A stretch of DNA of 64,000 bases from Niabella drilacis (GTDB taxonomy: Bacteria > Bacteroidota > Bacteroidia > Chitinophagales > Chitinophagaceae): positions 372,001 through 436,000 of the forward strand of contig NZ_FMZO01000001.1 of the NCBI RefSeq assembly GCF_900101395.1, written 5' to 3'. Positions 44,401 to 52,277 of the stretch are shown piece by piece. The stretch's first letter is position 1. Each line of letters opens with the position of its first letter. The notes beneath the pieces were generated by a model. It was not told the origin of the DNA. It searched no databases and saw nothing but the letters and a program-made list of their open reading frames with translations. A program made the position numbers and the translations under genes.

Positions 44401-45029
44401 ACAATAGCCGGTATGGTCAGCAGGTTCAACAGGTGTACGCCTATGGACAGCCCCATCATAAAGAACAGGAATACGATCCAGCGGTCGCTGCGCAGTCTTG
44501 CGGTTTCATCGGCGCCCGCCAGTTCATCCGCATGTTCCCATTTCAGCATGGCCCAAAATACCAGGCCGGTAAAGAAGGATGAAAGTGCATATACCTCACC
44601 TTCCACAGCGCTGAACCAGAAAGAGTCGGAAAATGTATAAGCCAGGGCACCAACGGTTCCTGCAGCCATTACAGTAAAGATCTGCTGACCGCTGAGCACT
44701 TCACCGGAACGTACAAACATTTTTCTTGCAAAGTGCGTGATGGTCCAGAAAAGAAACAGGATCGTGGCTGCGCTTACCAGGGCGCTCATAAAGTTAACGG
44801 CGTTGGCCGCTGTTTGCGGATTATCTCCAAAGAACAGGATAAATAACCGGCCCAGCAAACTGAACATAGGCGCACCGGGAGGGTGAGCCATCTGTAATTT
44901 GTAAGCAGTAGCAACAAATTCACCACAATCCCAAAGAGAGCCGCGGGCTTCCCGGGTTAGTGAATAAGTGAGGGTGGCAATGGCAAAAACCACCCAACCG
45001 GTCAGGTTGTTTACTTTTTTGAAGTTCAT
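41487..45029 (-). CDS. DUF2723 (TMEM260-like) integral membrane glycosyltransferase-family protein
   Basis: A 1180-residue protein. About a dozen hydrophobic helices occupy residues 12-720 and a soluble C-terminal part (about 730-1180, with TPR-like helices) follows. The N-terminus 'WGSLWDCGEFVATAYKLQMAHPPGAPMFSLLGRLF'-like block is the DUF2723 signature and carries the acidic 'DCGE' typical of GT-C catalytic loops. Human TMEM260 is a protein O-mannosyltransferase; bacterial function is not established. A polyprenyl-phosphate mannose synthase lies 11.6 kb away (56620). The protein is large and shares the usual Bacteroidota length. It is monocistronic and follows DUF4294. Confidence 0.85.
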   Translation of the reverse strand: MNFKKVNNLTGWVVFAIATLTYSLTREARGSLWDCGEFVATAYKLQMAHPPGAPMFSLLGRLFILFFGDNPQTAANAVNFMSALVSAATILFLFWTITHFARKMFVRSGEVLSGQQIFTVMAAGTVGALAYTFSDSFWFSAVEGEVYALSSFFTGLVFWAMLKWEHADELAGADETARLRSDRWIVFLFFMMGLSIGVHLLNLLTIPAIVMIYYYRRYTPSVKGSIGAFLIGCVITGIIQVAIIQYSMKAAGLFDILFVNSFGMPFFSGFTVYFILIALLVAIGVRFRSNVSKSAIILWTAAFFLLAFLPFAFGGTMAAVKIILLLIVGAALGYFIRPTALKIMKLFLWCFAFMMLGYFMYFTNIIRSNANPAIDMNNVDNPINLVYYLSREQYGTQPLLYGAHYTAEIDYDENGSPFDMGEMKYVKGDDKYIPIGRDRTVRYKSSDKQLFVRVWDSSNEQGHQDFYADWLGLSKPDPNTGQGAYGAPSYADNINWFMSYQTSFMYMRYFMWNFAGKQNDLQGYGNKRDGNWISGISLMDNARLGDQGQMPDSIKHNKAHNAFYMLPFILGIIGFVYQFLKNRKDWVVTFLLFFFTGMAIVLYLNQPGNQPRERDYAYVGSFYAFAVWIGLAVVALLRSALEKEDKEAFQKLLVYGASGTFLITALSSMSSTFSAIIIASLVAAILYAAVLYIVTFIGKAVSSGGANIRPANILVALLCLAVPGLMAQQEWNDHDRSQKTMAPDLAKDYLESCAPNAIVFTVGDNDTYPLWYAQEVENVRPDVRVINTSLLGIDWYINQLRYKINDADSVDVILTPEQIEGHNREYLRFAAPQPGQNIDPNAFFPLDRVIREVVGAKVPDPETGRDVGANSLPLRKFFVPVDKALVHKNGTANPTDSVTDQWAFEIPPSKGTIGRNDLMVLAIIASNQWKRPIYFTWAYGDLGFGQNLRKDGLTYRLVPFQVKAPQANWVVDQAYRQMRAGGTSIRDNNQDVMAKNLLTKFEFGGANKKGVYFDEVNRQYLLNIRSIFAEAAGNLADAGKKDEAIKLLNKVEAGILPENLPYAMTSRFNQHNQTGLMYAEAYYKAGKLDMARKVITAVKKDVAEQRKYYNYLKAEKPEYYQGFAGLEEPLNDITDAVAEAIETHYDPLKKGEKAPVQELLPTGNTPAKAADSTAPDSAKK

Positions 45030-45251
45030 GTTAAAACGCGTCTTTTTTTCAATGATGACAAAAATAGGGATAAACCAATCATTTTGGTTGAATGTCAGTC
45101 AGTATTACAGATATTTTATAACCCGGGTAAAGATGGCTGAAACCATTGCTTTTGTGGGCCGGTATCGATGGGGAAATCAGGCCTTAACACTGCCCGATCG
45201 CCGGTTTCGGGTGCGGCTGTTTACCGTACATCGCGGAAGGGAAACATAGTA

Positions 45252-45977
45252 CTAAAAGGACGTGGCGGAGCCCTGCCGGTACGGATTGCCATACCAGGTG
45301 GTGTTGATCTCCTGTACAAAATCCTCGATCTGGCGATCAAAGGGATCCTTACGGATGTCATAGTCCTGTTTCAGACTGCTTCCGTAGAAGAAGGCCACCG
45401 TCTGATACACCCGGGCATTCAGGCCCCCTTTGTATTCTCTGATGATTTCATAACAGTCGGCCCCGGTTTGCCGGTAAATCAGTTTCATTAATACCTTACC
45501 CTGGTACACCGAGAGATTGGAAAGCGGGTCGGAGAACTGTTTTTTGAGCTCTTTTTCTTTGGATTTGATGATGGCTTTCCGGGCCTTGTTATCAGAAACC
45601 CCCTGTAGCTGGCGGCTGATCTGGTTAATGGTGGAACCGGCAATACGGGCGTAGGGATAGCACACATATACGGCATTGCGCAGGCGGTTCCATTCTTTTT
45701 TGGCTTTTTCCAGCTGTGCCGGGGGAAGTTTGGATATCCAGATATTCGGCTCTTCGGAATAGGGCATCATTTTGAAAGAATTATAGTCGGGGCCATACCA
45801 GATGGCTGCTACTTTTGTGGAGTCTCTCGGGCCCCAATCCTTCATGATCTCCTGCAGCGTAGGCATAGGAGGCACACGCACCGTGTCCGTTGTTTGCGCA
45901 AGTGCAGTAGTCTCAAAAGCAAATAGCGTTAACAGGGACATGGCCAGTATTGCCAGGTATCGATATTGTTTATTCAA
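45252..45977 (-). CDS. DUF4294 protein, exported
   Basis: A 241-residue protein with signal peptide (about 1-27, ending 'ALAQT'). The block 'YPYARIAGSTINQISRQLQGV...KAIIKSKEKELKKQFSDPL' and 'LTVYQGKVLMKLIYRQTG'-like segment match DUF4294, a Bacteroidota family of unknown function. A proline-rich start 'VRVPPMPTLQEI' follows the signal. The gene is upstream of DUF2723 by 222 bases on the same strand. Confidence 0.82.
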   Translation of the reverse strand: MNKQYRYLAILAMSLLTLFAFETTALAQTTDTVRVPPMPTLQEIMKDWGPRDSTKVAAIWYGPDYNSFKMMPYSEEPNIWISKLPPAQLEKAKKEWNRLRNAVYVCYPYARIAGSTINQISRQLQGVSDNKARKAIIKSKEKELKKQFSDPLSNLSVYQGKVLMKLIYRQTGADCYEIIREYKGGLNARVYQTVAFFYGSSLKQDYDIRKDPFDRQIEDFVQEINTTWYGNPYRQGSATSF

Positions 45978-46168
45978 TACACAAATTTAATATTGGTACG
46001 CTGAACTTCGCAAAGTAACCGTAGATGGGGCCGGTTTTGGGTGTTAATATTAATTTAATTTTTTTGGGTTTGATTTTTTCAGAACCTGCAGCCCGTTTAT
46101 TTTTGGGAAATGGTCTTTAAATTTAATGCGTAAGTTAAATAAATCCTGGTAAGTTCTATATAAAACCT

Positions 46169-46867
46169 ATGAAAACCTTTTCTCTTTTTATGGCCATCGC
46201 CTGCTTTCATTTTTCTGCTGCACAGCCGCAAAAACTGCCTGACTATTTTAAAACGGAGGTACCCAGGGGGTGGGTGTGCGATGCGCTGATCACTGGTGAT
46301 CTGAACAAAGATCAGCAGCCGGATGCCGTGCTGGTAATACGAAACACCAGCGCCGGTAACTTTAAGCTCCACGATGGATTGGGGCAGGATACACTGGATC
46401 TGAATCCGCGCCGTTTATTGATCTATTTCAGGGAGGGACGCGGTTATCGGAAGATTTTAAGCACTGATCAGTTTCTGCCTTCCGTAAACAGTGCTGTCAA
46501 TCCCTGCCTGGCTGATCCCTTTGCTGAAGGGAGCATCGGTATTGAGCGGGGCCTATTAAAAATGGGATTTCATTATTGGCTGAGCTGTGGCAGCTATGAG
46601 GTTACGGACTGGGATTATACGTTCCGCTTTCAGCAGGGCAGGTTTGAATTGATCGGGCTGGATGTATCTTCATTGCACAGGGCAAGTGGTGAAATGTCAG
46701 CCACCAGTTACAATTTCATGACCGGCAAAAAGCAGGAAATTTCCGGCGGGAACGAGTTTTTTCCCGAAAAGGACCATCCAGGGGAACGCTGGTCTGTTAT
46801 AAAGAAGCGGCCACTGCTCAATCTGGCTGTAATGACGGACCATACCGTAAAGAACAGGGATTGGTAG
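46169..46867 (+). CDS. Hypothetical secreted protein with an FG-GAP-like N-terminal motif
   Basis: A 232-residue protein with a signal peptide (MKTFSLFMAIACFHFSAAQ). The segment 'ALITGDLNKDQQPDAVLVIRN' (about 40-60) resembles a calcium-binding FG-GAP/VCBS repeat (D-x-N-x-D-x-x-x-D). The rest is beta-rich without motif I recognise. Divergent from the DUF4294 gene. Function unknown. Confidence 0.7.
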   Translation: MKTFSLFMAIACFHFSAAQPQKLPDYFKTEVPRGWVCDALITGDLNKDQQPDAVLVIRNTSAGNFKLHDGLGQDTLDLNPRRLLIYFREGRGYRKILSTDQFLPSVNSAVNPCLADPFAEGSIGIERGLLKMGFHYWLSCGSYEVTDWDYTFRFQQGRFELIGLDVSSLHRASGEMSATSYNFMTGKKQEISGGNEFFPEKDHPGERWSVIKKRPLLNLAVMTDHTVKNRDW

Positions 46868-46965
46868 GCGTTCATGAACCTTTGAACAGCAATATACAGA
46901 GGCTGTGCATATTATTTTGGGGCAGCCAGCTTTCAGCCTTAAACCACAGGCGGCACGCCCGGGTC

Positions 46966-47556
46966 TTATTTCTTATGCCGGGCCTCCAGTACTTCCAGTA
47001 CGTCCCCGAGCTGGAATCCTTTGGCCTGTAACAATACCAGATAGTGAAACATCAGGTCAGCGGCTTCTCCCAGGAACAATTCTTTATTATCGTCCTTTGC
47101 CTCGATCACAATTTCAACCGCTTCTTCGCCAACTTTCTGGGCGATCTTATTGATGCCCTTGGCAAAAAGGGAGGCCGTATAGGATTTTTCTGTAGGATTG
47201 TTTTTCCGGTCGCGGATAACCTGCTCCAAAGCCTGCAGTGAAAAAGTATCATTGGCGGTGCCAAAACAGCTGGCGGTTCCGGTATGGCAGGTAGGCCCCT
47301 GGGGGGCGGCCCTGATCAGCAGGGTATCGGCATCACAATCCTCCAGGATCTCTTTTACGAGGAGGAAGTTGTTGGATGTTTCACCCTTGGTCCACAGGCG
47401 CTGTTTACTGCGGGAATAGAACGTGACCCGGCCTTCGGCCTTTGTTTTGGCCAGTGCTTCTGCATTCATAAATCCGAGCATCAACACCTGCTGGGTAGCG
47501 GCGTCCTGGATGATTACCGGCGCAAGGCCGTCAGCATATTTTGAAAAATTGATCAT
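46966..47556 (-). CDS. hisIE: Bifunctional phosphoribosyl-AMP cyclohydrolase / phosphoribosyl-ATP pyrophosphatase
   Basis: A 196-residue fusion, standard for Bacteroidota. HisI domain (about 1-105): 'VLMLGFMNAEALAKT', 'WTKGETSNN', and the zinc ligands 'DCDADTLL...PTCHTGTASCF'. HisE domain (about 110-196): 'LEQVIRDRKNNPTEKSYTASLFAKG', 'KVGEEAVEIVIEAKD', 'LFLGEAADLMFHYLVLL'. It does steps 2 and 3 of histidine synthesis. Last gene of the his operon. It is separated from hisF by an 82-base spacer of heptad repeats with a long hairpin. Confidence 0.96.
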   Translation of the reverse strand: MINFSKYADGLAPVIIQDAATQQVLMLGFMNAEALAKTKAEGRVTFYSRSKQRLWTKGETSNNFLLVKEILEDCDADTLLIRAAPQGPTCHTGTASCFGTANDTFSLQALEQVIRDRKNNPTEKSYTASLFAKGINKIAQKVGEEAVEIVIEAKDDNKELFLGEAADLMFHYLVLLQAKGFQLGDVLEVLEARHKK

Positions 47557-47564
47557 CTTTTAAT

Positions 47565-47630
47565 GTTTGAAGTTTGAAGTCTGATGTTCAAATCTGCAAT
47601 ATAACAACTTCGAACATCAACGTCAAACAT
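47565..47630. repeat. Heptad-repeat hairpin in the hisF-hisIE spacer
   Basis: Plus-strand heptads GTTTGAA, GTTTGAA, GTCTGAT, GTTCAAA are followed by their complement (CTTCGAACATCAACGTCAAAC). On the mRNA strand the arms can form a stem of about 20 bp with three mismatches and a 16-base loop. Confidence 0.7.
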
Positions 47631-47638
47631 GGAACCCA

Positions 47639-48394
47639 TTACAGCCGAACGGGGATATTGTTTTCTTTTAAGTAATGCTTCAGCGCGCCGATCCCTATTT
47701 CCCCGAAATGGAAAATGCTGGCGGCCAGGGCGGCATCTGCGGCGCCTGCTTCAAATACTTCTTTGAAATGAGGCATGGTTCCCGCGCCGCCGGAGGCTAT
47801 TACGGGTATAGACAGGCTCTCGCTGATCTGCCTGGTAATATCAATGGCAAACCCGTTTTTAGTGCCATCATTTTCCATGGAGGTCAGCAGGATCTCCCCG
47901 GCACCCAGGTCTGCTACCGTTTTAGCCCATTCGGTTGCAATAAGGCCGGTGGCATTTCTTCCTCCGTGAGTAACCACTTTCCATACTCCATCGAAGCGCT
48001 TTATATCGATCGCTACAACCACACATTGACTGCCAAAGTTCTTTGCCAGATCGCTTACCAGTTGCGGGTTTCTTACAGCTGAAGTGTTTACAGAGATCTT
48101 ATCGGCACCATGGTCCATTAATACCGAAACATCATCTATCGTATTGATACCGCCCCCAACGGTAAACGGGATATTGATATGTGTGGCAATATTGCGTACC
48201 AGTTCCGCCAGGGTCCTGCGTTTATCCACTGTTGCCGTAATATCCAGGAATACCAGTTCATCGGCACCTTCAGTACAATAGCGCATGGCCAGTTCTACCG
48301 GGTCCCCGGCATCCCGTAACTGTACAAAATTGGTGCCTTTTACTGTACGCCCGTCTTTAATGTCCAGGCAGGGAATGATTCTTTTTGCGAGCAT
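47639..48394 (-). CDS. hisF: Imidazole glycerol phosphate synthase cyclase subunit
   Basis: A 251-residue (beta/alpha)8 enzyme. '[23 protein letters not shown]' (Asp11 catalytic), '[18 protein letters not shown]', '[13 protein letters not shown]', '[12 protein letters not shown]', '[17 protein letters not shown]' (Asp about 130 region) and '[17 protein letters not shown]'. It cyclises PRFAR using ammonia from HisH to give IGP and AICAR. The four-helix guest gene lies upstream in the operon. Confidence 0.97.
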   Translation of the reverse strand: MLAKRIIPCLDIKDGRTVKGTNFVQLRDAGDPVELAMRYCTEGADELVFLDITATVDKRRTLAELVRNIATHINIPFTVGGGINTIDDVSVLMDHGADKISVNTSAVRNPQLVSDLAKNFGSQCVVVAIDIKRFDGVWKVVTHGGRNATGLIATEWAKTVADLGAGEILLTSMENDGTKNGFAIDITRQISESLSIPVIASGGAGTMPHFKEVFEAGAADAALAASIFHFGEIGIGALKHYLKENNIPVRL

Positions 48395-48400
48395 GATTCT

Positions 48401-48430
48401 GTTTGAGGTTTGAAGTTTTTTGTTTGAGGT
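48401..48430. repeat. Downstream heptad arm of the four-helix gene
   Basis: GTTTGAG, GTTTGAA, GTTTTTT, GTTTGAG in tandem on the plus strand, ending at the stop codon of the four-helix gene. It is inverted relative to the arm at 48833-48862. Confidence 0.7.
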
Positions 48431-48831
48431 TATTTAGACCGACCAGCAATTTTTTGCCCCTTTACTTCGGATTTGTTCAAATAGGCAATGAAGGGTGCAA
48501 TTTTTGACGATAAAGTTGTATATCGTTCATTCAACTCCTGATGCACCGGTTCTTCGATATATTTTTGATCTGACGCTGAATAGAGCTGAGATCTGATTGC
48601 TCCGGAAGACCCCCTGGCGATGCTCAGGAAGTTAATAAACTCAAGTTTAGAGGAACGTTCAAACCCCTCGGCAATATTATCCATCGCAGATCGTGCGGCA
48701 GCCCGGATCTGATCGCGAAATTTGAAAACTTTGAAAAAAGGCTCTTTTTGCGTTAATTCAAAGACCCTTAAGGAGCGCATTCTTGCTATTTGCCCTATTT
48801 CCAGGTCCTCAAAACGGGTATTGGTTGCCAT
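48430..48831 (-). CDS. Four-helix-bundle (23S rRNA intervening-sequence / IVP type) protein
   Basis: About 133 residues from [13 protein letters not shown] (48831); the frame extends four codons. The core '[54 protein letters not shown]' in parts is the S23/IVP signature (R-x-A-x-S-x-x-x-N-I-A-E-G-F-x-R and E-F-x-x-F-L). These proteins form pentameric helical bundles; relatives include the Avd accessory protein of diversity-generating retroelements. Function in operons unknown. It sits between hisA and hisF, where no histidine gene is expected, and lies between two inverted heptad arms. Confidence 0.88.
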   Translation of the reverse strand: MATNTRFEDLEIGQIARMRSLRVFELTQKEPFFKVFKFRDQIRAAARSAMDNIAEGFERSSKLEFINFLSIARGSSGAIRSQLYSASDQKYIEEPVHQELNERYTTLSSKIAPFIAYLNKSEVKGQKIAGRSK

Positions 48832-48832
48832 A

Positions 48833-48862
48833 ACTTCAAACATTAAACCTCAAACGTGAAAC
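48833..48862. repeat. Upstream heptad arm of the four-helix gene
   Basis: On the minus strand it reads GTTTCAC, GTTTGAG, GTTTAAT, GTTTGAA, GT, then T-ATG of the four-helix gene. It resembles the arm in the hisB-hisH spacer (51095-51125) nearly base for base. Confidence 0.7.
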
Positions 48863-48887
48863 AATAGTATTTCTTTGTTAAGAGGAT

Positions 48888-49610
48888 CTATGAATTGTTG
48901 AATATTGTTAATTCTTTCAGACTTATTCGTCCTTCATATATCGCTTTTCCTACAATGGCGCCATAACAGCCAATGGCCTGCAGGTTTTCCAGGTCCTGAA
49001 GGCTGCTGACACCGCCGCTGGCGATCAGCTTCAGGTCGGTTACTTCATCGACTATTTTTTTATACAGCTCATCGGAGCTGCCCTGTAAGAGGCCGTCTTT
49101 GCTGATATCGGTGCAAAAGAACTGCCGGATGCCTTTGGTGCGGTAATGTTTCAGAAAATTAAAAATATTGATTTCCGTGGCCTCGGTCCATCCTTTGATC
49201 ATTATTTTTTCGTCCAGCACATCCGCACCCAGGATGAATTTTTCAACGCCAAAGGCGGTCAGCCAATCCTGGAATACCACGGGCTTCTTAACGGCCATAC
49301 TGCCCACGGCTGCATAAGCTGCTCCTGAGTCAAAAGTGATCTGAACGTCTTTTTCGCTGCTGATGCCGCCGCTGAAGTCGATGACAAGACTGGTTTTTCC
49401 TGCGATCACTTCCAATACTTTCCAGTTGGCAACACGGCCGGCCTTCGCTCCATCCAGGTCTACCAGGTGCAGGCGTTTTAAGCCTGCATCTTCAAACTGC
49501 CGGGCTACCTCCAGCGGATGCTCATTGTATACTTTTTTCTGTGTGTAGTCGCCTTTGCTTAATCGTACGGCTTTTCCTTCTATAATATCTATTGCAGGGA
49601 TAATTTCCAT
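48888..49610 (-). CDS. hisA: ProFAR isomerase
   Basis: A 240-residue (beta/alpha)8 enzyme: 'MEIIPAIDIIEGKAVRLSKGDYTQKKVY' (Asp8 catalytic), 'HLVDLDGAKAG', 'LVIDFSGGISSEKDV', 'FFCTDISKDGLLQG' (second Asp), 'LIASGGVSSLQDLENLQ', 'GAIVGKAIYEG'. It converts ProFAR to PRFAR. Its start is 2 bases from the stop of the KilA-N gene, so they are translationally close. Confidence 0.97.
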   Translation of the reverse strand: MEIIPAIDIIEGKAVRLSKGDYTQKKVYNEHPLEVARQFEDAGLKRLHLVDLDGAKAGRVANWKVLEVIAGKTSLVIDFSGGISSEKDVQITFDSGAAYAAVGSMAVKKPVVFQDWLTAFGVEKFILGADVLDEKIMIKGWTEATEINIFNFLKHYRTKGIRQFFCTDISKDGLLQGSSDELYKKIVDEVTDLKLIASGGVSSLQDLENLQAIGCYGAIVGKAIYEGRISLKELTIFNNS

Positions 49611-49612
49611 TA

Positions 49613-50455
49613 CTACTTTATCTGTTTGATTTGTTTGATCGTGTTGTTTTTTAATAGTGAAGTGAGCTGGCTGATGGCTGTTTGATTCAGTTTTAACAGC
49701 CGTTCATGCTGCGGCAACCCCATTTTAATGAATGCCGCGTTCAGACTTTCCAGGTTGGCTAAGACCAGGAGTTGTTCGATCGTTGCCTGATCTCTTATGT
49801 TTCCTTTTAATGTTCTGTTTTGTTCTCTCCATTGTTTGGCCGTAATGCCGAATAATGCCACATTTAACACATCGGCTTCATGGGCATAGATAATGGCCGC
49901 CTGCTCTTTTGTAATACTTTTCGGGATGATATTTTCTTTAATGGCATCGGTATGAATGCGGTAATTGAGTTTTGAAAGAGTTCTGCTCAGGTCCCAATTT
50001 AACGACAGCCGGCTGTTCTCTTCGTTTTTTAGCCGTTTATAATCTTTGATCAGGTAAAGTTTAAATTCAGGAGAAACCCAGGAGGCAAATTCAAAGGCAA
50101 TATCCGTATGGGCAAAAGTACCACCATAACGCCCCGATTTAGAGATAATACCGATTGCGCCCGTTGCCTCAATCCACTTTTGAGGAGAGAGGGTGAACGC
50201 ATTATAGCCAGCTTCTTTTTTAAACCTATCGAATTCGATAGGTTTAAAATTTTCGTTGTGCAGCTGTTCCCATAATCCGATGAACTGAATTGTATCTTTT
50301 CCCCGCATCCAATTATTGATCACAATAAAGGGCTCATCGCTTTTATACCGGGCAATGTCAGTAAGCGATATATACTCATTTTTAAAGTCTTCTGTATAAA
50401 TTGAAATTTCATACCCCTGGGCATGAATGGTTTCTTTTATCTGCCTGGTTGCCAT
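49613..50455 (-). CDS. KilA-N domain-containing protein inserted in the his operon
   Basis: About 280 residues (MATRQIKETIHAQGYEISI). The KilA-N domain is 'YISLTDIARYKSDEPFIVINNWMRGKDTIQFIGLWEQLHN' in parts, followed by 'WIEATGAIGIISKSGRYGGTFAHTDIAFEFASWVSPEFKLYLIKDYKRLK' in parts. A helical C-terminal region with 'ITKEQAAIIYAHEADVLNVALFGITAKQWRE' completes it. The domain binds DNA and is common in phages and large DNA viruses; chromosomal copies in Bacteroidota are of unknown role. Its placement between hisH and hisA, with 2 bases to hisA, is unusual. A few terminal residues 'KQIKQIK' are repetitive. Confidence 0.88.
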   Translation of the reverse strand: MATRQIKETIHAQGYEISIYTEDFKNEYISLTDIARYKSDEPFIVINNWMRGKDTIQFIGLWEQLHNENFKPIEFDRFKKEAGYNAFTLSPQKWIEATGAIGIISKSGRYGGTFAHTDIAFEFASWVSPEFKLYLIKDYKRLKNEENSRLSLNWDLSRTLSKLNYRIHTDAIKENIIPKSITKEQAAIIYAHEADVLNVALFGITAKQWREQNRTLKGNIRDQATIEQLLVLANLESLNAAFIKMGLPQHERLLKLNQTAISQLTSLLKNNTIKQIKQIK

Positions 50456-50483
50456 CATTTATTTTTTAGTGTTCTTCAATCAC

Positions 50484-51068
50484 TCAAAGTTCTAAAAAAT
50501 TCTTCAATATCTGTTCTCCGGCTTCCGCGCTCTTTTCGGGGTGGAATTGCACTCCATAAAAATTATCCCGGTGTATGGCGCTGCTGAATTCGGTTGCATA
50601 GTTTGTTGTGGCAATCGTAGCGGGGTTCAGCTCCGCATAGTAACTATGCACAAAATAACACCACGCATCTGCGGGTACATTTTTAAATAGCGGGCTTTCT
50701 TTTGTATGAATGCGGTTCCAGCCCATTTGCGGGATCTTCAGATCGGGGCTGATAAATTTTTTAACGGCCACATCAAAAATGCCCAAACAGGGCGTGTCGT
50801 TCTCTTCGCTATGGGCACACAGCAATTGCATCCCAAGGCAAATGCCCAAAAGAGGTTGCTTTGCTTCCCGGATCAACTGGTCCAGCTTCCGTTCTTTCAG
50901 ATAACCCATTGCTGTACTGGCTTCACCCACACCGGGGAAGATGAGCTTGTCTGCCGAGCGGATGGCCTCCGGTTCATCCGTAACGATCGCCTTTACCCCG
51001 ATCCGTTCAAGGGCAAAAAGCACCGATTGAATATTGCCGGCGTTGTATTTTATGATTACGGTATTCAT
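50484..51068 (-). CDS. hisH: Imidazole glycerol phosphate synthase glutaminase subunit
   Basis: About 194 residues starting at 51068 (MNTVIIKYNAGNIQSV); the longer frame from 51110 reads through the heptad repeat. Class I glutaminase: oxyanion strand 'KLIFPGVGEAS', nucleophile Cys77 in 'LLGICLGMQLL', and His/Glu in 'GVQFHPEKSAEAG' (about 173-185). It supplies ammonia to HisF. KilA-N follows after about 28 bases. Confidence 0.97.
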   Translation of the reverse strand: MNTVIIKYNAGNIQSVLFALERIGVKAIVTDEPEAIRSADKLIFPGVGEASTAMGYLKERKLDQLIREAKQPLLGICLGMQLLCAHSEENDTPCLGIFDVAVKKFISPDLKIPQMGWNRIHTKESPLFKNVPADAWCYFVHSYYAELNPATIATTNYATEFSSAIHRDNFYGVQFHPEKSAEAGEQILKNFLEL

Positions 51069-51073
51069 TTTTT

Positions 51074-51125
51074 GTCTAAGGTTTAAAGTTTGAGGTCCAA
51101 CGTCAACCATTAAACCTCACACAGG
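51074..51125. repeat. Heptad-repeat hairpin in the hisB-hisH spacer
   Basis: GTCTAAG, GTTTAAA, GTTTGAG, GTCCAAC in tandem, followed by a complementary arm (TTAAACCTCACACAGG). The right arm matches the arm before the four-helix gene, so this looks like the unoccupied form of that site. Confidence 0.65.
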
Positions 51126-51133
51126 AAACAGTA

Positions 51134-52273
51134 TTATAACAACCCCTTCGTACTGGGCAGCTGATCATTGCCGGGTGTCCTTTTAATGGCCATTTTGATG
51201 GCCTTTGCCAGGGCCTTGAAAATGGCTTCTATCTTATGATGTTCGTTTTCGCCTTCGGCCTTAATGTTCAGGTTCATCTTTGACGCATCGCTGAGCGATT
51301 TAAAGAAATGATAGAACATCTCTGTGGGCATTTCACCGATCTTCTCCCGTTTAAAGGACGCATCCCATACCAGCCAGGGGCGGCCGCCGAAGTCCAGTGC
51401 TACCTGCACCAGCGCATCATCCATGGGCAAACAGAATCCATAGCGTTCGATACCGGCCTTGTTGCCCAATGCCAGGTATAGTGCTTCTCCCAGGGCAATG
51501 GCCGTGTCCTCAATGGTATGGTGCTCGTCAATATGCAGGTCTCCTTTGGTAACAATACCCAGGTTCATGCCGCTGTGACGGCCCAGCTGGTGCAGCATAT
51601 GATCAAAAAAGCCAAGCCCGGTATCAATGGAACATTGACCTGTTCCATCGAGATTGATATTGATCTTTATTTTTGTTTCATTCGTATTGCGCTCGTGCTC
51701 CACAACTCTTGATTGCAGCTGTAACAATGCATAAATGTCCTGCCAGTTGGTGGTCTTTAAAGCAATGGTGGATTCAAGCTCTTTTGCAGAATCGGAGATC
51801 TCCGCGGCACCCAGCGTTTCATCCTGCACCAGCCAGATGCCTTTACAGCCCAGGTTCCTGGCCAGCTGGATATCGGTGATCCGGTCACCGATGACATAAG
51901 ATCCGACAAGATCGTATTCCGGGTTGTTGATGTATTTTGTAAGCATCCCGGTGCCCGGCTTACGGGTGGGCGCGTTTTCCTCCGGGTAGGTTTTGTCAAT
52001 AAAAACTTCACTGAAATGAATGCCGTCGGCTTCAAGATTGCGCATGACAAGATTCTGGGTAGGCCAAAAGGTTTCTTCAGGAAACGTTTCGGTACCCAGC
52101 CCGTCCTGGTTGGTTACCATTACCAGCTCGTAGCCCATTTCCTTTGCGATCTTTCCCAGCCAGGTGAACATACCGGGATAAAAGGTCACTTTATCAATGG
52201 AGTCCAGCTGATAGGTGGGAGGCGCTTCGTAAATCAATGTTCCATCCCTGTCGATAAACAATACTTTTTTCAT
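51134..52273 (-). CDS. hisB: Bifunctional histidinol-phosphatase / imidazoleglycerol-phosphate dehydratase
   Basis: A 379-residue fusion. N-terminal HAD domain (about 1-165): '[12 protein letters not shown]' (Asp8, Asp10), '[14 protein letters not shown]', '[23 protein letters not shown]'. C-terminal IGPD domain (about 185-379): '[18 protein letters not shown]', '[18 protein letters not shown]', '[20 protein letters not shown]', '[16 protein letters not shown]'. It does steps 6 and 8. It starts 4 bases from the hisC stop. Confidence 0.97.
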   Translation of the reverse strand: MKKVLFIDRDGTLIYEAPPTYQLDSIDKVTFYPGMFTWLGKIAKEMGYELVMVTNQDGLGTETFPEETFWPTQNLVMRNLEADGIHFSEVFIDKTYPEENAPTRKPGTGMLTKYINNPEYDLVGSYVIGDRITDIQLARNLGCKGIWLVQDETLGAAEISDSAKELESTIALKTTNWQDIYALLQLQSRVVEHERNTNETKIKININLDGTGQCSIDTGLGFFDHMLHQLGRHSGMNLGIVTKGDLHIDEHHTIEDTAIALGEALYLALGNKAGIERYGFCLPMDDALVQVALDFGGRPWLVWDASFKREKIGEMPTEMFYHFFKSLSDASKMNLNIKAEGENEHHKIEAIFKALAKAIKMAIKRTPGNDQLPSTKGLL

Positions 52274-52277
52274 TTTT

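Noticed and set aside
48430-48831. Diversity-generating retroelement using the four-helix protein as Avd
   Set aside because: No reverse transcriptase, template or variable repeat is in the window.
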